Source of the DNA: Phallusia fumigata
Lineage: Eukaryota; Chordata; Ascidiacea; Phlebobranchia; Ascidiidae
Reading direction: 5' to 3'
NCBI GenBank assembly: GCA_008931825.1
Contig: QXVZ01029446.1
Location: forward strand, 1-31,462
Length of the DNA stretch: 31,462 nt
Within the stretch, counting starts at the first letter, position 1, and every line of letters starts with the position of its first letter. Below the pieces are notes generated by a model. That model was given only the letters and a program-made list of their open reading frames with translations. It was not told where the DNA came from and made no database searches. Position numbers and translations under genes: made by a program. Positions 1-10,419 of the stretch are shown in pieces.

Positions 1-1144
1 ATCCAACCCTGTATTAATCGCTTGTGTTTCCCTGAGCAAGAGACTTTAGCTAGTTTCGCCTACCGAAGATCAAAAATGCTTTTGAAAAATTCCATCAACA
101 CTCGGTGTGTGAGAGACATTTATTAAAGTAGGAGTTTTAAATAATGCCGGTTTTGTTTGTTCTCCCTCGCATGTCAATACAGAACCAGCAGAAAAAATGT
201 TGATGATTGCTTTGTTTATTACAACACTGATTCACAATTTGCAGACCGTGTTATTGCAACAACGCAAATCAGTTTAGTCATAGGTTTTTGAACGACAAGA
301 CTTGACATCTGATAGTAGTCTCGACTTTACTCTGTACCTAAAAGTAAAATAACTGATGCAACTCGAGTCACAAAATATTGAGATGTTTGAAGATTTTAAA
401 ATACGATTTCTAAATAATCGCTCTTCGTGCAATCCCCGCATTTCGTCTAACCAGCATGTTTTCGTCGGTTACGTGCATACTTGAGTCACTTTATAGATTT
501 TTATTTGAACATTATTTGTTGTAATGACTTGGACCTAACTCAAGTCCTATTTCGGCAAAGTGTTAGCTTGACTCGGGTTATCAAACACAAAGTCTCAGAC
601 CTGTGTACAACCTACTGTAGAACGGATAGTATTTCAGGCTAACCAAGTCTCACAATCCCAACAGTCGCCATGTGGACCAACTATCGCTGCGAAATGCACT
701 TTTACTTATCAAACAATTAGCGTCAATTACGCGCTATTGAAATAATAACCAACATTCGGTAGCACTGACTGAGGTGTGTGTAGTTTAGTAATTTGTTTTT
801 AAATTCTGTTTTTTTGCTAAACGATTTGTGGTAGGAACAAACAGAACTAATTACACACATGAATCGGTTTATTTTACAATGTCAAACATATGCGACTGTG
901 AAACTTATTTTGTCTTACACTTGTTGTTGAATTTTTGGTAGCTGAAAGAAATCGTGGTTGCACGATGGCATTAAAACAACAGTGTTCAACTCAACCACGT
1001 TGAAATTTTGTCACAGAGTTTGTCATGAATTTAACTTACATGCTTACAAATAATGTCGGTATTTTTACATTGAAATTAAGTTTCGTTTGTTAAATTGGAG
1101 AAAAAATCCAAGGCTTTTACATCGCGACGCTTCCTTTGCACCAT
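1..1144. other. Noncoding, no gene recognised
   Basis: No open frame with recognisable protein similarity and no RNA gene seen. The stretch about 295-610 contains degenerate runs related to ACTCGAGTC / GACTTGGACT, resembling those at 3600-3710 and 29810-29822, so at least part is probably old repeat DNA. Confidence 0.4.
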
Positions 1145-1950
1145 CTATCGACCAAAAAGTTCTCCACCGCGCGAACATTTCAGGTTGTTTACTTTGCACC
1201 TGATGCATTTGTTACACCACTTCCGGGCTAAAAGAGGATAAAAAGAATTAAAAAGCCGTCGGAAAAATATTCAAAATAACATTTAAAAAAATTCAATTGA
1301 GCTCAACAATATTTTTGTTAAAGTTGTTAATTAGAAAGTATAAACTTACACATTTAAAAAGCAAAATTACGAAAAACACTTACGACGAAGAAGTGTACAG
1401 GGAATGCGGCACATTTCCATTTTGCATCTGTATCTAGCATTGCCCCTCTTCATACGTTCTGCATTGTACTCCATCTCAATTTGCTTAATTATTTCAAGCA
1501 GATCTTCGGGCAGGTAGGTGAGAACTTCATCTGGTTTTTCATAAGTGTCCTGTGTCAACTTCGAGCATTGTGCACCAGGCTGGGAATTAAAAAATTAACA
1601 CGTNCAATAGACAAGTAATGATTGGTTCACTGGGGTCGCCCACACCGGCCTAGGTTTTTTTAGTGAGATATCATTTTGAAAAAGCACTACACTTTCGATT
1701 GAATTTTTGTTGCTAGAGGTCATAGGGCTGTACAATTTTTGTTTTTTATGTTACAAATTTGTTTGATCTTTTTAGGAATAATATCGGCTGCGCGTGCGCC
1801 ACAGAGTCTCGTAAACTTGTTATGCAGGTTGTTCAGGAAGTAATGACTTCTGTTTTGGGGAGTTCGAGAAATTTCCATTGCCCAACGCTTAGCAATTTGC
1901 TTACCTAGAATTTGCGCCGCCAATGAAAGAAGAACCAGATATTTTAACAT
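1145..1950 (-). CDS. Putative secreted cysteine-rich peptide precursor, insulin/relaxin-like features (fragmentary model)
   Basis: Not firmly identified. Three candidate pieces are seen. The first (1720-1950) opens with a typical signal peptide, MLKYLVLLSLAAQILG, and then has an RLCG motif with a later Cys, resembling an insulin B-chain start, although the Cys spacing is 15 residues where insulin has 11. The second (1384-1579, acceptor AATTCCCAG, donor GTAAGTG) encodes an acidic spacer, a dibasic KR followed by Gly, then C-x3-C. The third (1145-1227, acceptor TCCTCTTTTAG) joins in frame and gives C-x3-C-x8-C with an aromatic residue before the last Cys, the insulin A-chain spacing; the Cys that normally precedes C-x3-C is Met here. 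The peptide then runs on with more Cys to a stop at 1145-1147. If the second intron is not removed, the frame ends soon after at 1367. The junction between the first two pieces is unresolved: no phase-compatible donor is convincing, and an N at 1604 lies between them. Alternatives: another secreted Cys-rich peptide, or unrelated exons joined by misassembly. Confidence 0.3.
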
Positions 1951-4486
1951 TTTGCCGCTTCGTTATTCTGTTGTTGCAAACACCCTTATTTTCTATCATG
2001 GATAATTAAAAAAATAGTTTACAACCTAAATGGTACAAACTAGAATAGACTGGGCGTTACAGTTTTAACCGGAATAAGAGCAATACATTTTTGTAGTGAA
2101 TACCTATTTAAACGGCAAGATCATATTGGCGTAAAATACTTCACTTACACACATTTAAGCTTTAGGTAACCAATAGGATACATAAAAAAGCAAAAATATG
2201 CCGGCCAAATAGTTAAAACTTCATTAATCAAACGTTTTGGCATTAACTCATGCCATCAACAGTGACATGTTGTTGGAGAAACGTTTGAATGATGCAGCAA
2301 GTCGCATTTTACAACTATTTGAGCCTAAACTTTTGTTAAGAAATATGAACAAATTCGTGTTTCAGTTTCCAACATAAATCACTTTTAAAACGTCACAAAT
2401 AATGGTATTCAGTGAAAAAACGTAACCTGCTAACTAGCTTCGACTTGATACTTTTCTACAATAAACTCAAGTTTCTGACTTATTGTAAAGTCTTTGTATA
2501 ACTGTTTTTAACACTTCAATTTCAAAAATTTTGTACAGTTCTCAAAAACATGAAAAATTTAAAACAAAATAGTAACCGCAACGTTTACAAATCAACGACC
2601 TGCGTAAAAAATTTTGTAGTGTGAGCAAGCCCTCGCCCGATTCTGAAGCTTTTTCATCATGCCGCGTCCCTTTAATTGACTATTTTGCACCCAAGCGGAA
2701 ACGTTGAGGGGCTGATTACAAGAGAAAGTCGTTGGCAAACAAGTGATGACGCACATATGCCTTGTTTTTGACGCCGTGTTTGCGGTGTCGTGTGGAAATG
2801 TGACCTGTTGAGTTGTTGAGATTTTGGGTTTACTTTCTCTTTCGCCACCATTTACTGATAAAGTGCAATGAAATCACGCTGTTGGCTTGTAGCTTCAGCT
2901 GTTAAAGCACCTTTGCTTGTCTAGGCGTTCCTGTCTAACCTCGTTTAGAACACAAGTCTAATTATTTAAAGAGGATTTAGGGCAATACGATATAAATGTT
3001 TTACAAAACTAGAATTATTCCCGATTTCTCCATAGCAGATGCAACAACTCACTATTTGTTTAACAAATTTTTTAATTCTATATATAACCAGAACGTGTTA
3101 TTACATTTGGTGTAATGACGCATCTCGAACGCGTTATACAAACATAAACATTCATTATTTTGACCACAAAAATTTGTTTTTCTAAACTGGACATTGTTTT
3201 GTTTTATTTTTTTGCGGCTAAATTGGTACAGCTAAATGGATGTTAACACCAAGTCGCCACATTTACTTTCGCATCTAATAGTGAGGATAAGTACAATTGT
3301 GATGAGTAGGTCTGTGTTTTTTAAGGCTTGGTTGAAAGCTATGGTGGCAAGTAACAGGGTTCGAAGCCGTGACGGTTCCGAGCAGGATTTTTACTCGTTT
3401 GTTACGTTTTCTGTACATGGATAGAGCGCCTTTGACTTTTCGGCAAAGCTCTCGTCCATATGTTGAAAAATAGTGTTCTTGTAGCAAGCCTGGTGGTTGG
3501 GCACCACCTAGCGACAAAAATTGTTACTTTTTTTTACAAAACCTAATTAATATTTGGCACCAAACCGAAAATAAAAATGTACTTAAAGCAGTATTGAAGT
3601 AGACTCGAGTCACCATTTCCACACACTTTACTTGACTCGAGTCTCGGCATTAAAAAAACTTGACGTGACTTGGACTCGTCAAACCAGACCCTTGATTTGA
3701 CCTGAGGCTCGAAAGGATATACGATGGAATAGATAACGTGTTCCACGCATCACGTTGCAACCAATGTGCGATGCCTACAGTTGTTTTTAACGCTAACTTT
3801 TTTATTAAATCGTTAGGATGTGTACGCAATCATCGGATTCTTTTTGTTTAAACTTTGCCGTGGATGCGTTCTTGTTAGGATGTTGTTTGTTTTTTAATGA
3901 GTGGAAACGATAACGCCAAGTAATAAGTTTCAAGCAGTTCTTGTTGCTACATTGCGGACAGTGGCCATAAATTTTATTACCTTAATAGTAGAGTTATGGT
4001 ACATACTTTATTTCACATCAATCTTCAAGGTGGTTTTACAATCTGTTTCTTGCGCTATTGGCTTGTGGTACACAAAACTAAGATTTTTCATTGTTGTAAA
4101 AGACATTGCGTCTTGTATTAACGTACCCCTTGACCTTGAAAATAACCGTGCGGTCAAAAATATTCCACCTCTGCACTGAGACTTGAGCAAGATTTAAAGA
4201 CCCGTTACCCAACACTAACCTAAAGCCTTGTATTAGAATGTTTCTTTAAAACATTATGCTGATGCACGTTAAATGCGACGGTATAAGCGATTTGTTTACC
4301 TTTGAAAGGCAAAATTCTTAAACGGGCTCAGTACAAGAGCTTTTTAATGTTATCCATTATTCAAAAATGTCAAAAAATTGTTGTTTGATTACTTAATCAA
4401 AATTAAATAACTGCGCAAAAATTAAGGTTTTTAGGGTAATTTTTTTGCCCACTACCCACATGCAAAGCGCAGAGAAAGCCAGGCAC
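1951..4486. other. Noncoding, repeat-bearing, no gene recognised
   Basis: Holds the fold-back repeat at 2192-2370 and a degenerate ACTCGAGTC-type patch near 3600-3710. Open frames here (for example 3901-4179 plus, 92 codons) show no recognisable protein and have AT-driven composition. The stretch ends at an N (4487). Confidence 0.4.
2192..2370. repeat. Fold-back (MITE-like) repeat, copy A
   Basis: The core is an imperfect inverted repeat: GGCCAAATAGTT near 2203 pairs with AACTATTTGAGCC near 2312-2324, and CAAACGTTT near 2229 pairs with AAACGTTTG near 2280. The loop (GGCATTAACTCATGCCATC) and both flanks (AAAAATATGCCGGCC before, TATGAACAAATTCGTGTTT after) match a second copy at 21171-21338 with clear but diverged similarity. 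It is probably a non-autonomous DNA transposon. No target duplication was identified. Confidence 0.6.
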
Positions 4487-4487
4487 N

Positions 4488-5062
4488 TAATTAGTTATCA
4501 AGACAATTGATTATTCTACTCTGCAACAACACATACATCAGAAAATTAGTTGCTGCCTTACTGTAGGCCAGGAACCCAGAACATATTTAGCACATTTTAT
4601 TTTAATTTCATACTTTAGCATCTTAATTAGACAGTCATCATAAATTGTAGGGCACAGTAGTTATATTTTCGCAGCTTATGATTAAACAGACTGATACAAC
4701 CGAATGTGCCAACTTAGAGTACGCGCAACCCTGCTTCTGAAACACAACTGCGCGAATGACACCTACAACGGTCTGCTGGCACGTGCTCGCATTTGTAACC
4801 CGCCATGTGCTCAGAGATTCCCCTTTTTCAACTACCCGGTCTTTCTGGAACCGTCGATCTTGTATTCATCCGCGTTGCACACAGTTTTATCAAGTTCATC
4901 GGTCTCAAATTAAAAAACTGCAACAAATACTTTATAATTCTCATTTTTTACAACAAAGTTTTTAAATAGAATTAAATAAATAATGTGTTAGTATTTGTAG
5001 GCCTATTGACGTAAATTCTATTTGCGGAAGTTGCTTGATACTAATTTTATTCGCGAATATTC
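4488..5062. repeat. 575-base near-identical copy of the Hsp90 upstream segment, N-bounded
   Basis: Matches 9794-10368 over its whole length (575 bases each, no indels seen, roughly ten substitutions by eye). The copy begins directly after an N at 4487 and ends directly before an N at 5063, and sequence outside the Ns is unrelated to the flanks of the other copy. There are no terminal inverted repeats and no target duplication, so a transposon is unlikely. The best reading is an allelic contig of the Hsp90 5' region placed here by the assembler. The open frames inside it (4704-4913, 4756-4965) recur in the other copy and are not recognised proteins. Confidence 0.8.
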
Positions 5063-5953
5063 NATAGTCATAACTACGTAACATTTATTTGTACTATGTT
5101 TAAGTGGTTAAACTACTTGTAAATTAGGGGGTGCTGCAGTTTTATAGTGCCTATTAACAATAGCCGCCACAGGTTCTCACATATATGAGCAATTCTAAAT
5201 ATATACTGAAAAACAATTGTCCCTTTCCTTGATGCCCGAAGCACGTGCTTATTGTGCTTAATGGTTAATCAAGCCCTGCAATAATGATTGGGTTCAAATG
5301 GCGGCTCGTTTTTAGGCATTGTGAAACTGTAGTACCCCCTGTTTTTCACTGATAGTATCGATAAAATTCAACATGTTTTTTTCTTCAATTTCTTTAATGC
5401 TTGTACAATATATTTAATCCTTAAGCCCAATGTCAGTTACCACTATACTGCTATACCACACAAAAGAATGCACTATGACGTCATAAAGCCCAAGGTTTTG
5501 ATGAAAAAACACAGACTGGATGGATTTGCGCGCTTAACATATATGGATGGATTGCGCGCTTAACGGCGTGGCGTTTGGTTGTTGTGCGCATGCGCACATA
5601 CGAATCCGCTCAAGAGACTGCTAGAACACTGTCGCTCTCAAAGCGTCGACCCTGGCGTGCTGGTCCTTTTTGAGTGTTATGCAAAAAAAACGCGTACCAT
5701 TTCATTTTTAAATGCTACAAACTAACACCTAACCTGAAAATCCAACTCCTTGTTTTTTAACCGCCAGCATAGAGTATTTTTTGGCTCACGAGACCACATA
5801 ATTTTCATTACAGGTTAGGGAATTACCCTACGTCCAGCAAGCGTCACTAGTTGGACAAAAAAATTTCAGTAGCGCGCTTCGTGAACGATGTTTTACCTCA
5901 AAAGCCAACATAAAAAGCAGTGATAACTACAAGCCGCGGAAGAGCAAATGAAA
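5063..5953. other. Intergenic region with CRE-like site and a short direct repeat
   Basis: No gene recognised. A palindromic TGACGTCA (CRE consensus) lies at 5476-5483. A 21-22 base unit, TGGATGGATTGCGCGCTTAAC with one base of length variation, is present twice, at 5517-5538 and 5544-5564. Either could be chance or local duplication; nothing ties them to a gene. Confidence 0.4.
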
Positions 5954-5959
5954 TTTATT
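5954..5959 (-). terminator. Candidate Hsp90 poly(A) signal AATAAA
   Basis: TTTATT on the plus strand reads AATAAA on the gene strand, 255 bases beyond the Hsp90 stop codon. It is a clear hexamer downstream of the stop, but the cleavage site itself cannot be read. Confidence 0.5.
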
Positions 5960-6213
5960 TGTTGTTTCACTTGTGACAGTGAAGAATACACGGTCGATCG
6001 AAAATACTTTAACGACGACGACACAACGTACGTGTAAAATTACAGGACAACCATTACAAGATCTTTACTCGTGGGGCTAGCAACGGGTTGCAATTAGAGA
6101 GAGACCATTGAACTTGTAGTCCACAGTGTCCATGTTTTCCTATCATAAGCTGACTATTTAGAATAGCTGGTTTAGAGAAAACAGAATGAGGAAGTTAGGT
6201 TGGTGTGCATCTC

Positions 6214-9200
6214 TTAATCAACTTCCTCCATTTTGGATTGGTCTTCCTCATTTTCATCACCTTCCAATTCTGGCATGTCTTCAGTATCATCAGCAGCTTG
6301 GACTTCTTCTTCGCTATCATCAATACCTGATCATAAGGGTGGTAAGTCATATTTACTGGCACATGAAAAGCGTTAATTCCAAACAATCCAAACCTACCTA
6401 AGCCAAGCTTGATCATTCGATGAATTCGAGCTGCATGGACTGATGGCTCTTCAAGTGAGAAACCGGAGGCAAGTAAAGCAGTTTCATAAAGCAACATCAC
6501 CAAATCTTTTACAGATCTGCAAATTGATGTTTGATAAAATGACAAAGCATTATCTCATTTACTTTACATTGCGAGGGCAATCTTACTTGTCATTTTTGTC
6601 GGCTTCGGCCTTCTGCCGCATCTGTTCCATGATCGAGTGGTCAGGGTTGATTTCCAAGTGCTTTTTGGCAGCCATGTAGCCCATGGTGGAGGTGTCACGG
6701 AGTGCTTGAGCTTTCATGATGCGTTCCATGTTTGCTGACCAACCATATTGAGAAGTGACAATGCAGCATGGTGATTGAACAAGTCGGTTTGAAACTACCA
6801 CCTGAAAGTGTGACCAATTTTGTAAAGAAAACATCACTTAACATCCATATTTTCAGCCCTGATAAAACTTACCTTTTCAACTTTTTTGTCCAAGATCTCC
6901 TTGATAATTTTGCATAGGTTTTCAAACTTTGCCTTGGATTCCTCAAATTTCTTTTTCTCGTCTTCATCTTCTGGAAGTTCAAGCCCTTCTTTGGTAATGG
7001 AAACAAGATTTTTACCGTCATACTCCTGTGGAAAAAAAGTTTTGTTAAATCCTGGATACCTCTTTTTAGGCTTAAGAATCAAGACTTGTTATTATCTTGC
7101 TCAGACATCCAAGGAAGGAACTAGAAACCATCATTATGCTTGACATAATACACAATAATATATACTATGCTTTAGCAATGATCTGGTGGAAACTGCGAAT
7201 TTTGGAAAACATCATCATCACAAGTATTGCTTGTTATGGCCAAAATATTTTGTTACATACCTTGAGCTGCTGAACACAGTATTCATCGATTGGCTCAACC
7301 ATGTACAGAACTTCGAAGCCTCGTTTAGTGACACGCTCCACAAAGGCAGAATTGGCTACTTGGTCTTTTGATTCACCAGTGATGTAGTAAATGTCTTTTT
7401 GGTTCTCCTTCATTCTGGTCACATAGTCACCAAGTGATGTCATCTCCTCACCTGTTATTACAAGTTTATGGTAAAATATGCTCTCAAAATTGCCGGAAAA
7501 TACATTGATCTAAAAAATACCTGATTGTGAAGAATGGTAGCGAAGAAATGAAGCAAGCTTCTTTCGGTTTTGTGAATCTTCATGGATTCCAAGTTTTAGG
7601 TTCTTTGAAAACTGTTCAAAGAACTTCTTGAACTGCTCCTTGTCTTCACAGATTTCAGTAAAAAGTTCAACGCACTTCTTCACAATGTTTTTACGAATGA
7701 CCTTGAGAATTTTGCTCTGTTGCAGGGTTTCACGGGATATGTTGAGGGGAAGATCCTCACTATCAACCACTCCCTTGACGAAGTCTAATAAAACAGTTCA
7801 AATGAAGCCTATATTTTAATATACTGTACACAAACATAAAACAACACTGGTTGATGTGGCCCAAAACATATGTGTGCTATGTTTCTAATAAAGGCAAACA
7901 AACTTACTAAGATATTCAGGAATAAGTTCTTCACAGTTGTCCATAATAAAAACTCTGCGAACATACAACTTAATGTTGTTTTTCATTTTTCGGTTTTCAA
8001 ACAAGTCAAATGGCGCCCTTTTGGGGACAAAAAGAAGTGCACGAAACTCCAGCTGTCCTTCCACAGAGAAGTGCTGCAAAAAAAGTATTTTGAAACTGCC
8101 CCTTAAAAAACACCAAAGGTTTTATTAGACTGTAAATGCTCAGACATCCAAGGAAGGTACTTGCAAACCATCATAAGTCGAGCACTTGTTTTATCTGCAT
8201 TGTCAGCCATGGCTGCATATAAGCTTATACAGAGCCACTGTCGATGCAGATAAAATAGTTACTCTGGTCTGGTGGAAACTGCGAATGTTGGAAAAGATCA
8301 TCACAGCAATATACAAATTTTCTTCGTATTATGCTATGTTAGTTACCTTAACAGCAAGATGGTCCTCCCAGTCATTGGTCAAGCTCTTGTAAAACTCTCC
8401 ATACTCATCCTGAGAAATATCGTCAGGATTGCGTGTCCACAATGGCTTAGTTTTGTTAAGTTCCTCAAGATCAATGTATTTTTCCTGTAAATAAATAAAG
8501 TAAATTAAAACCAGATGTAAACCAAAACCCCCAAAACTACTGCATATATGTGGAAAAATCATACCTTGATCTTTTTGGTTTTCTTCTTGTCTGCCTTTTC
8601 CTCTTCCTCATCAAGATCTTCCACTTTAGGCTTATCTTCATCCTCTTTTTTTTCCTCTTCAGTTTCTTCTTTCTTTTCATCTTCCTCCTCGTCATCACTG
8701 ATTTCCTTTTCACGCTCCTTCTCCACATGTAGAGAGATTGGATAACCAATAAACTGACTGTGTTTCTTCACAATTTCTTTGATCTTCTTTTCTTCCAAAT
8801 ACTCTTTTTGGTCTTCCTATAAAAAATACGAATTGTTTTAAAAAGACAACTGGACAAGATTTCCACTTTTATTGAACCCTGTTGTAAATCATTTACTCAG
8901 TAGTGGTATCATTTGGTCAAATATCCAAACCTACCTTCATGTACAGGACAATCTTTGTTCCTCTTCCAACCATGTCAACTGAGTCACTATTTACAGTAAA
9001 GGAGCCTCCAGCGGAAGATTCCCAAACATACTGCTCATCATCGTTGTGTTTAGAAACGACACGGACTCGGTCAGCAACCAAAAAGGCAGAATAGAAACCC
9101 ACACCAAATTGGCCAATCATAGAAATATCAGCTCCAGACTAAAAAAGGTCAACATTACAGAAACATAAAATACTGTGATATTTTTGCATTACAATAAATT

Positions 9201-9700
9201 TTTCTCAATATACCTGAAGAGCTTCCATGAAAGCCTTGGTTCCAGATTTAGCAATGGTTCCAAGGTTGTTAACAAGGTCTGACTTTGTCATGCCAACACC
9301 AGTGTCAAAAATAGTCAGAGTGTTATCATCTTTGTTGGGAATGATTTCAATCTTCAATTCCTTGCCACTATCGAGCTTGGATGGCTCAGTCAGGCTCTCA
9401 TATCGAATTTTATCTAGGGCCTGTAAAGAAAATATACCTTTAGAATTTATAAATATTTTACTATTATGGATTCTTTAAAAATATACCAAAAACCTAGTTT
9501 GCATTAAGATTCAGAGATTAAAGTTTCTACTAGTCATAAACAATATGTGGCAATCTTACATCAGAAGAGTTGGAGATCAACTCCCTCAAGAAAATCTCCT
9601 TGTTGCTGTAGAATGTGTTAATAATCAAGCTCATTAACTGAGCGATTTCTGCTTGAAACAAGAAAGTTTCGGGTTGATCTTCTTTTACTTCGTCTGCCAT
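6214..9700 (-). CDS. HSP90: Cytosolic heat shock protein 90
   Basis: Complete ATP-dependent chaperone of the cytosolic HSP90 alpha/beta class. Coding exons in gene order: 9700-9560, 9420-9214, 9138-8935, 8816-8565, 8484-8347, 8073-7908, 7784-7521, 7451-7261, 7025-6873, 6801-6587, 6516-6398, 6326-6214. All joins are GT-AG and keep frame, giving 2163 bases and 720 residues, normal for the family. The N-terminal ATPase shows [16 protein letters not shown] (catalytic Glu about residue 40) and DTGVGM (nucleotide-contacting Asp about 86; Val replaces the usual Ile). A charged linker rich in Glu and Lys follows near residue 220-270, then the middle domain with [12 protein letters not shown] and the client-binding stretch, then the dimerisation domain with [18 protein letters not shown]. 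The protein ends in MEEVD, the TPR co-chaperone docking tail, which excludes the ER and mitochondrial paralogues. The ATG directly follows an intron acceptor (CTCTAG), so the 5' UTR lies in an upstream exon. Two introns carry U14 snoRNAs, and a heat-shock element lies upstream. Confidence 0.98.
7096..7224 (-). ncRNA. SNORD14: U14 box C/D snoRNA (copy 1) in Hsp90 intron 8
   Basis: Lies wholly inside the intron between Hsp90 exons 8 and 9 (7026-7260), on the gene strand. Box C GTGATGA is at 7221-7215 and box D CTGA at 7104-7101, closed by a short terminal stem CTTG/CAAG. Between them are both hallmark U14 18S-rRNA-complementary blocks: domain A TTCGCAGTTTCCACCAGA (7199-7182) and domain B CCTTCCTTGGATGTCTGAG abutting box D. 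U14 is known to be needed for 18S rRNA processing and guides an 18S 2'-O-methylation from domain B. The region between the domains is AT-rich and longer than in vertebrate U14, giving about 129 nt. It would be released from the spliced intron. Confidence 0.93.
8137..8307 (-). ncRNA. SNORD14: U14 box C/D snoRNA (copy 2) in Hsp90 intron 5, with expanded middle hairpin
   Basis: Inside the intron between Hsp90 exons 5 and 6 (8074-8346), same strand as the gene. Box C GTGATGA at 8304-8298, box D CTGA at 8143-8140, with a short TGC/GCA terminal pairing. The U14 signature is strong: TTTTCCAACATTCGCAG and GTTTCCACCAGA (domain A), and CCTTCCTTGGATGTCTGAG (domain B). It is about 171 nt because the spacer between domains A and B contains an extra hairpin, with arms TTTTATCTGCAT (8255-8244) and ATGCAGATAAAA (8200-8189) that are perfectly complementary over 12 bases. 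The spacer differs completely from copy 1, while the 18S-complementary blocks are conserved, as expected if both are functional. Confidence 0.92.
8189..8255. repeat. Inverted repeat (hairpin) inside U14 copy 2
   Basis: Twelve-base perfect arms at 8189-8200 and 8244-8255 enclose two further perfect 12-base palindromes, CAGCCATGGCTG (8204-8215) and TATAAGCTTATA (8218-8229). It is seen only in this U14 copy. It could be an expanded RNA stem, comparable in position to the extra stem of fungal U14, or a tiny inserted element. Confidence 0.8.
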
Positions 9701-9767
9701 CTAGAGAATCAAACAAAAATTGTGTTCAATGTTAATTTCTTACAATCAATAATCTCAGGCAACTTAC

Positions 9768-9793
9768 TTTGTTGGTTGAGACTGGATGCAATT
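9768..9793 (-). other. HSP90: Hsp90 5' UTR exon (3' part)
   Basis: A donor AACAAA|GTAAGTT at 9767 begins a 67-base intron (9701-9767) whose acceptor CTCTAG directly abuts the Hsp90 ATG. The exon therefore ends at 9768; its upstream limit and the transcription start are not resolved and lie somewhere in or beyond the 9794-10368 segment. Confidence 0.55.
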
Positions 9794-10368
9794 TAATTAG
9801 TTATCAAGACAATTGATTGTTCTACTCTGCAACAACACATACATCAGAAAATTAGCTGCTGCCTTACTGTAGGCCAGGAACCCAGAACATATTTAGCACA
9901 TTTTATTTTAATTTCATACTTTAGCATCTTAGTTAGACAGTCATCATAAATTGTAGGGCACAATAGTTATATTTTCGCAGCTTATGATTAAACAGACTGA
10001 TACAACCGAATGTGCCAACTTAGATTACGCGCAACCCTGCTTCTGAAACACAACTGCACGAGTGGCTCCTACAACGGTCTGCTGGCACGTGCTCGCATTT
10101 GTAACCCGCCATGTGCTCAGAGATTCCCCTTTTTCAACTACCCGGTCTTTCTGGAACCGTCGATCTTGTATTCATCCGCGTTGCACACAGTTTTATCAAG
10201 TTCATCGGTCTCAAAATAAAAAACTGCAACAAATACTTTATAATTCTCATTTTTTACAACAAAGTTTTTAAATAGAATTAAATAAATAATGTGTTAGTAT
10301 TTGTAGGCCTATTGACGTAAATTCTATTTGCGGAAGTTGCTTGATACTAATTTTATTCGCGAATATTC
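9794..10368. repeat. Hsp90 5' flanking segment that recurs at 4488-5062
   Basis: The partner of the N-bounded copy. Here it is continuous with the Hsp90 5' UTR exon on one side and the heat-shock element on the other, with no N, so this looks like the true location. It lies between HSE and start codon and so probably contains the core promoter or first exon. Confidence 0.75.
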
Positions 10369-10419
10369 GCTTGGTTAACTGCGCAACGTGACAATAGCGT
10401 TACGAACAGTTCTTTATCC

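Noticed and set aside
295..610. ACTCGAGTC / GACTTGGACT-like runs, also at 3600-3710 and 29810
   Set aside because: Too degenerate to define unit, borders or family by eye; noted only as likely old repeat.
3340..3385. GGGTTCGAAGCC, resembling a tRNA B box
   Set aside because: No matching A box, acceptor stem or anticodon arm at the right distance.
4704..4965. Two overlapping open frames on the plus strand, repeated at 10010-10271
   Set aside because: They recur only because the 575-base segment is present twice; the segment is Hsp90 5' flanking DNA and the translations match no family I know.
4488..5062. Transposon insertion upstream of Hsp90
   Set aside because: No inverted repeats or target duplication, and ends coincide with Ns.
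8074..8346. Shared blocks between Hsp90 introns 5 and 8 as a dispersed repeat or intron duplication
   Set aside because: The shared blocks are exactly the conserved U14 domains and box motifs; the rest of the introns is unrelated.
8548..8749. Serine/phenylalanine-rich plus-strand and lysine-rich minus-strand frames
   Set aside because: Shadows of the Hsp90 charged linker exon in other frames.
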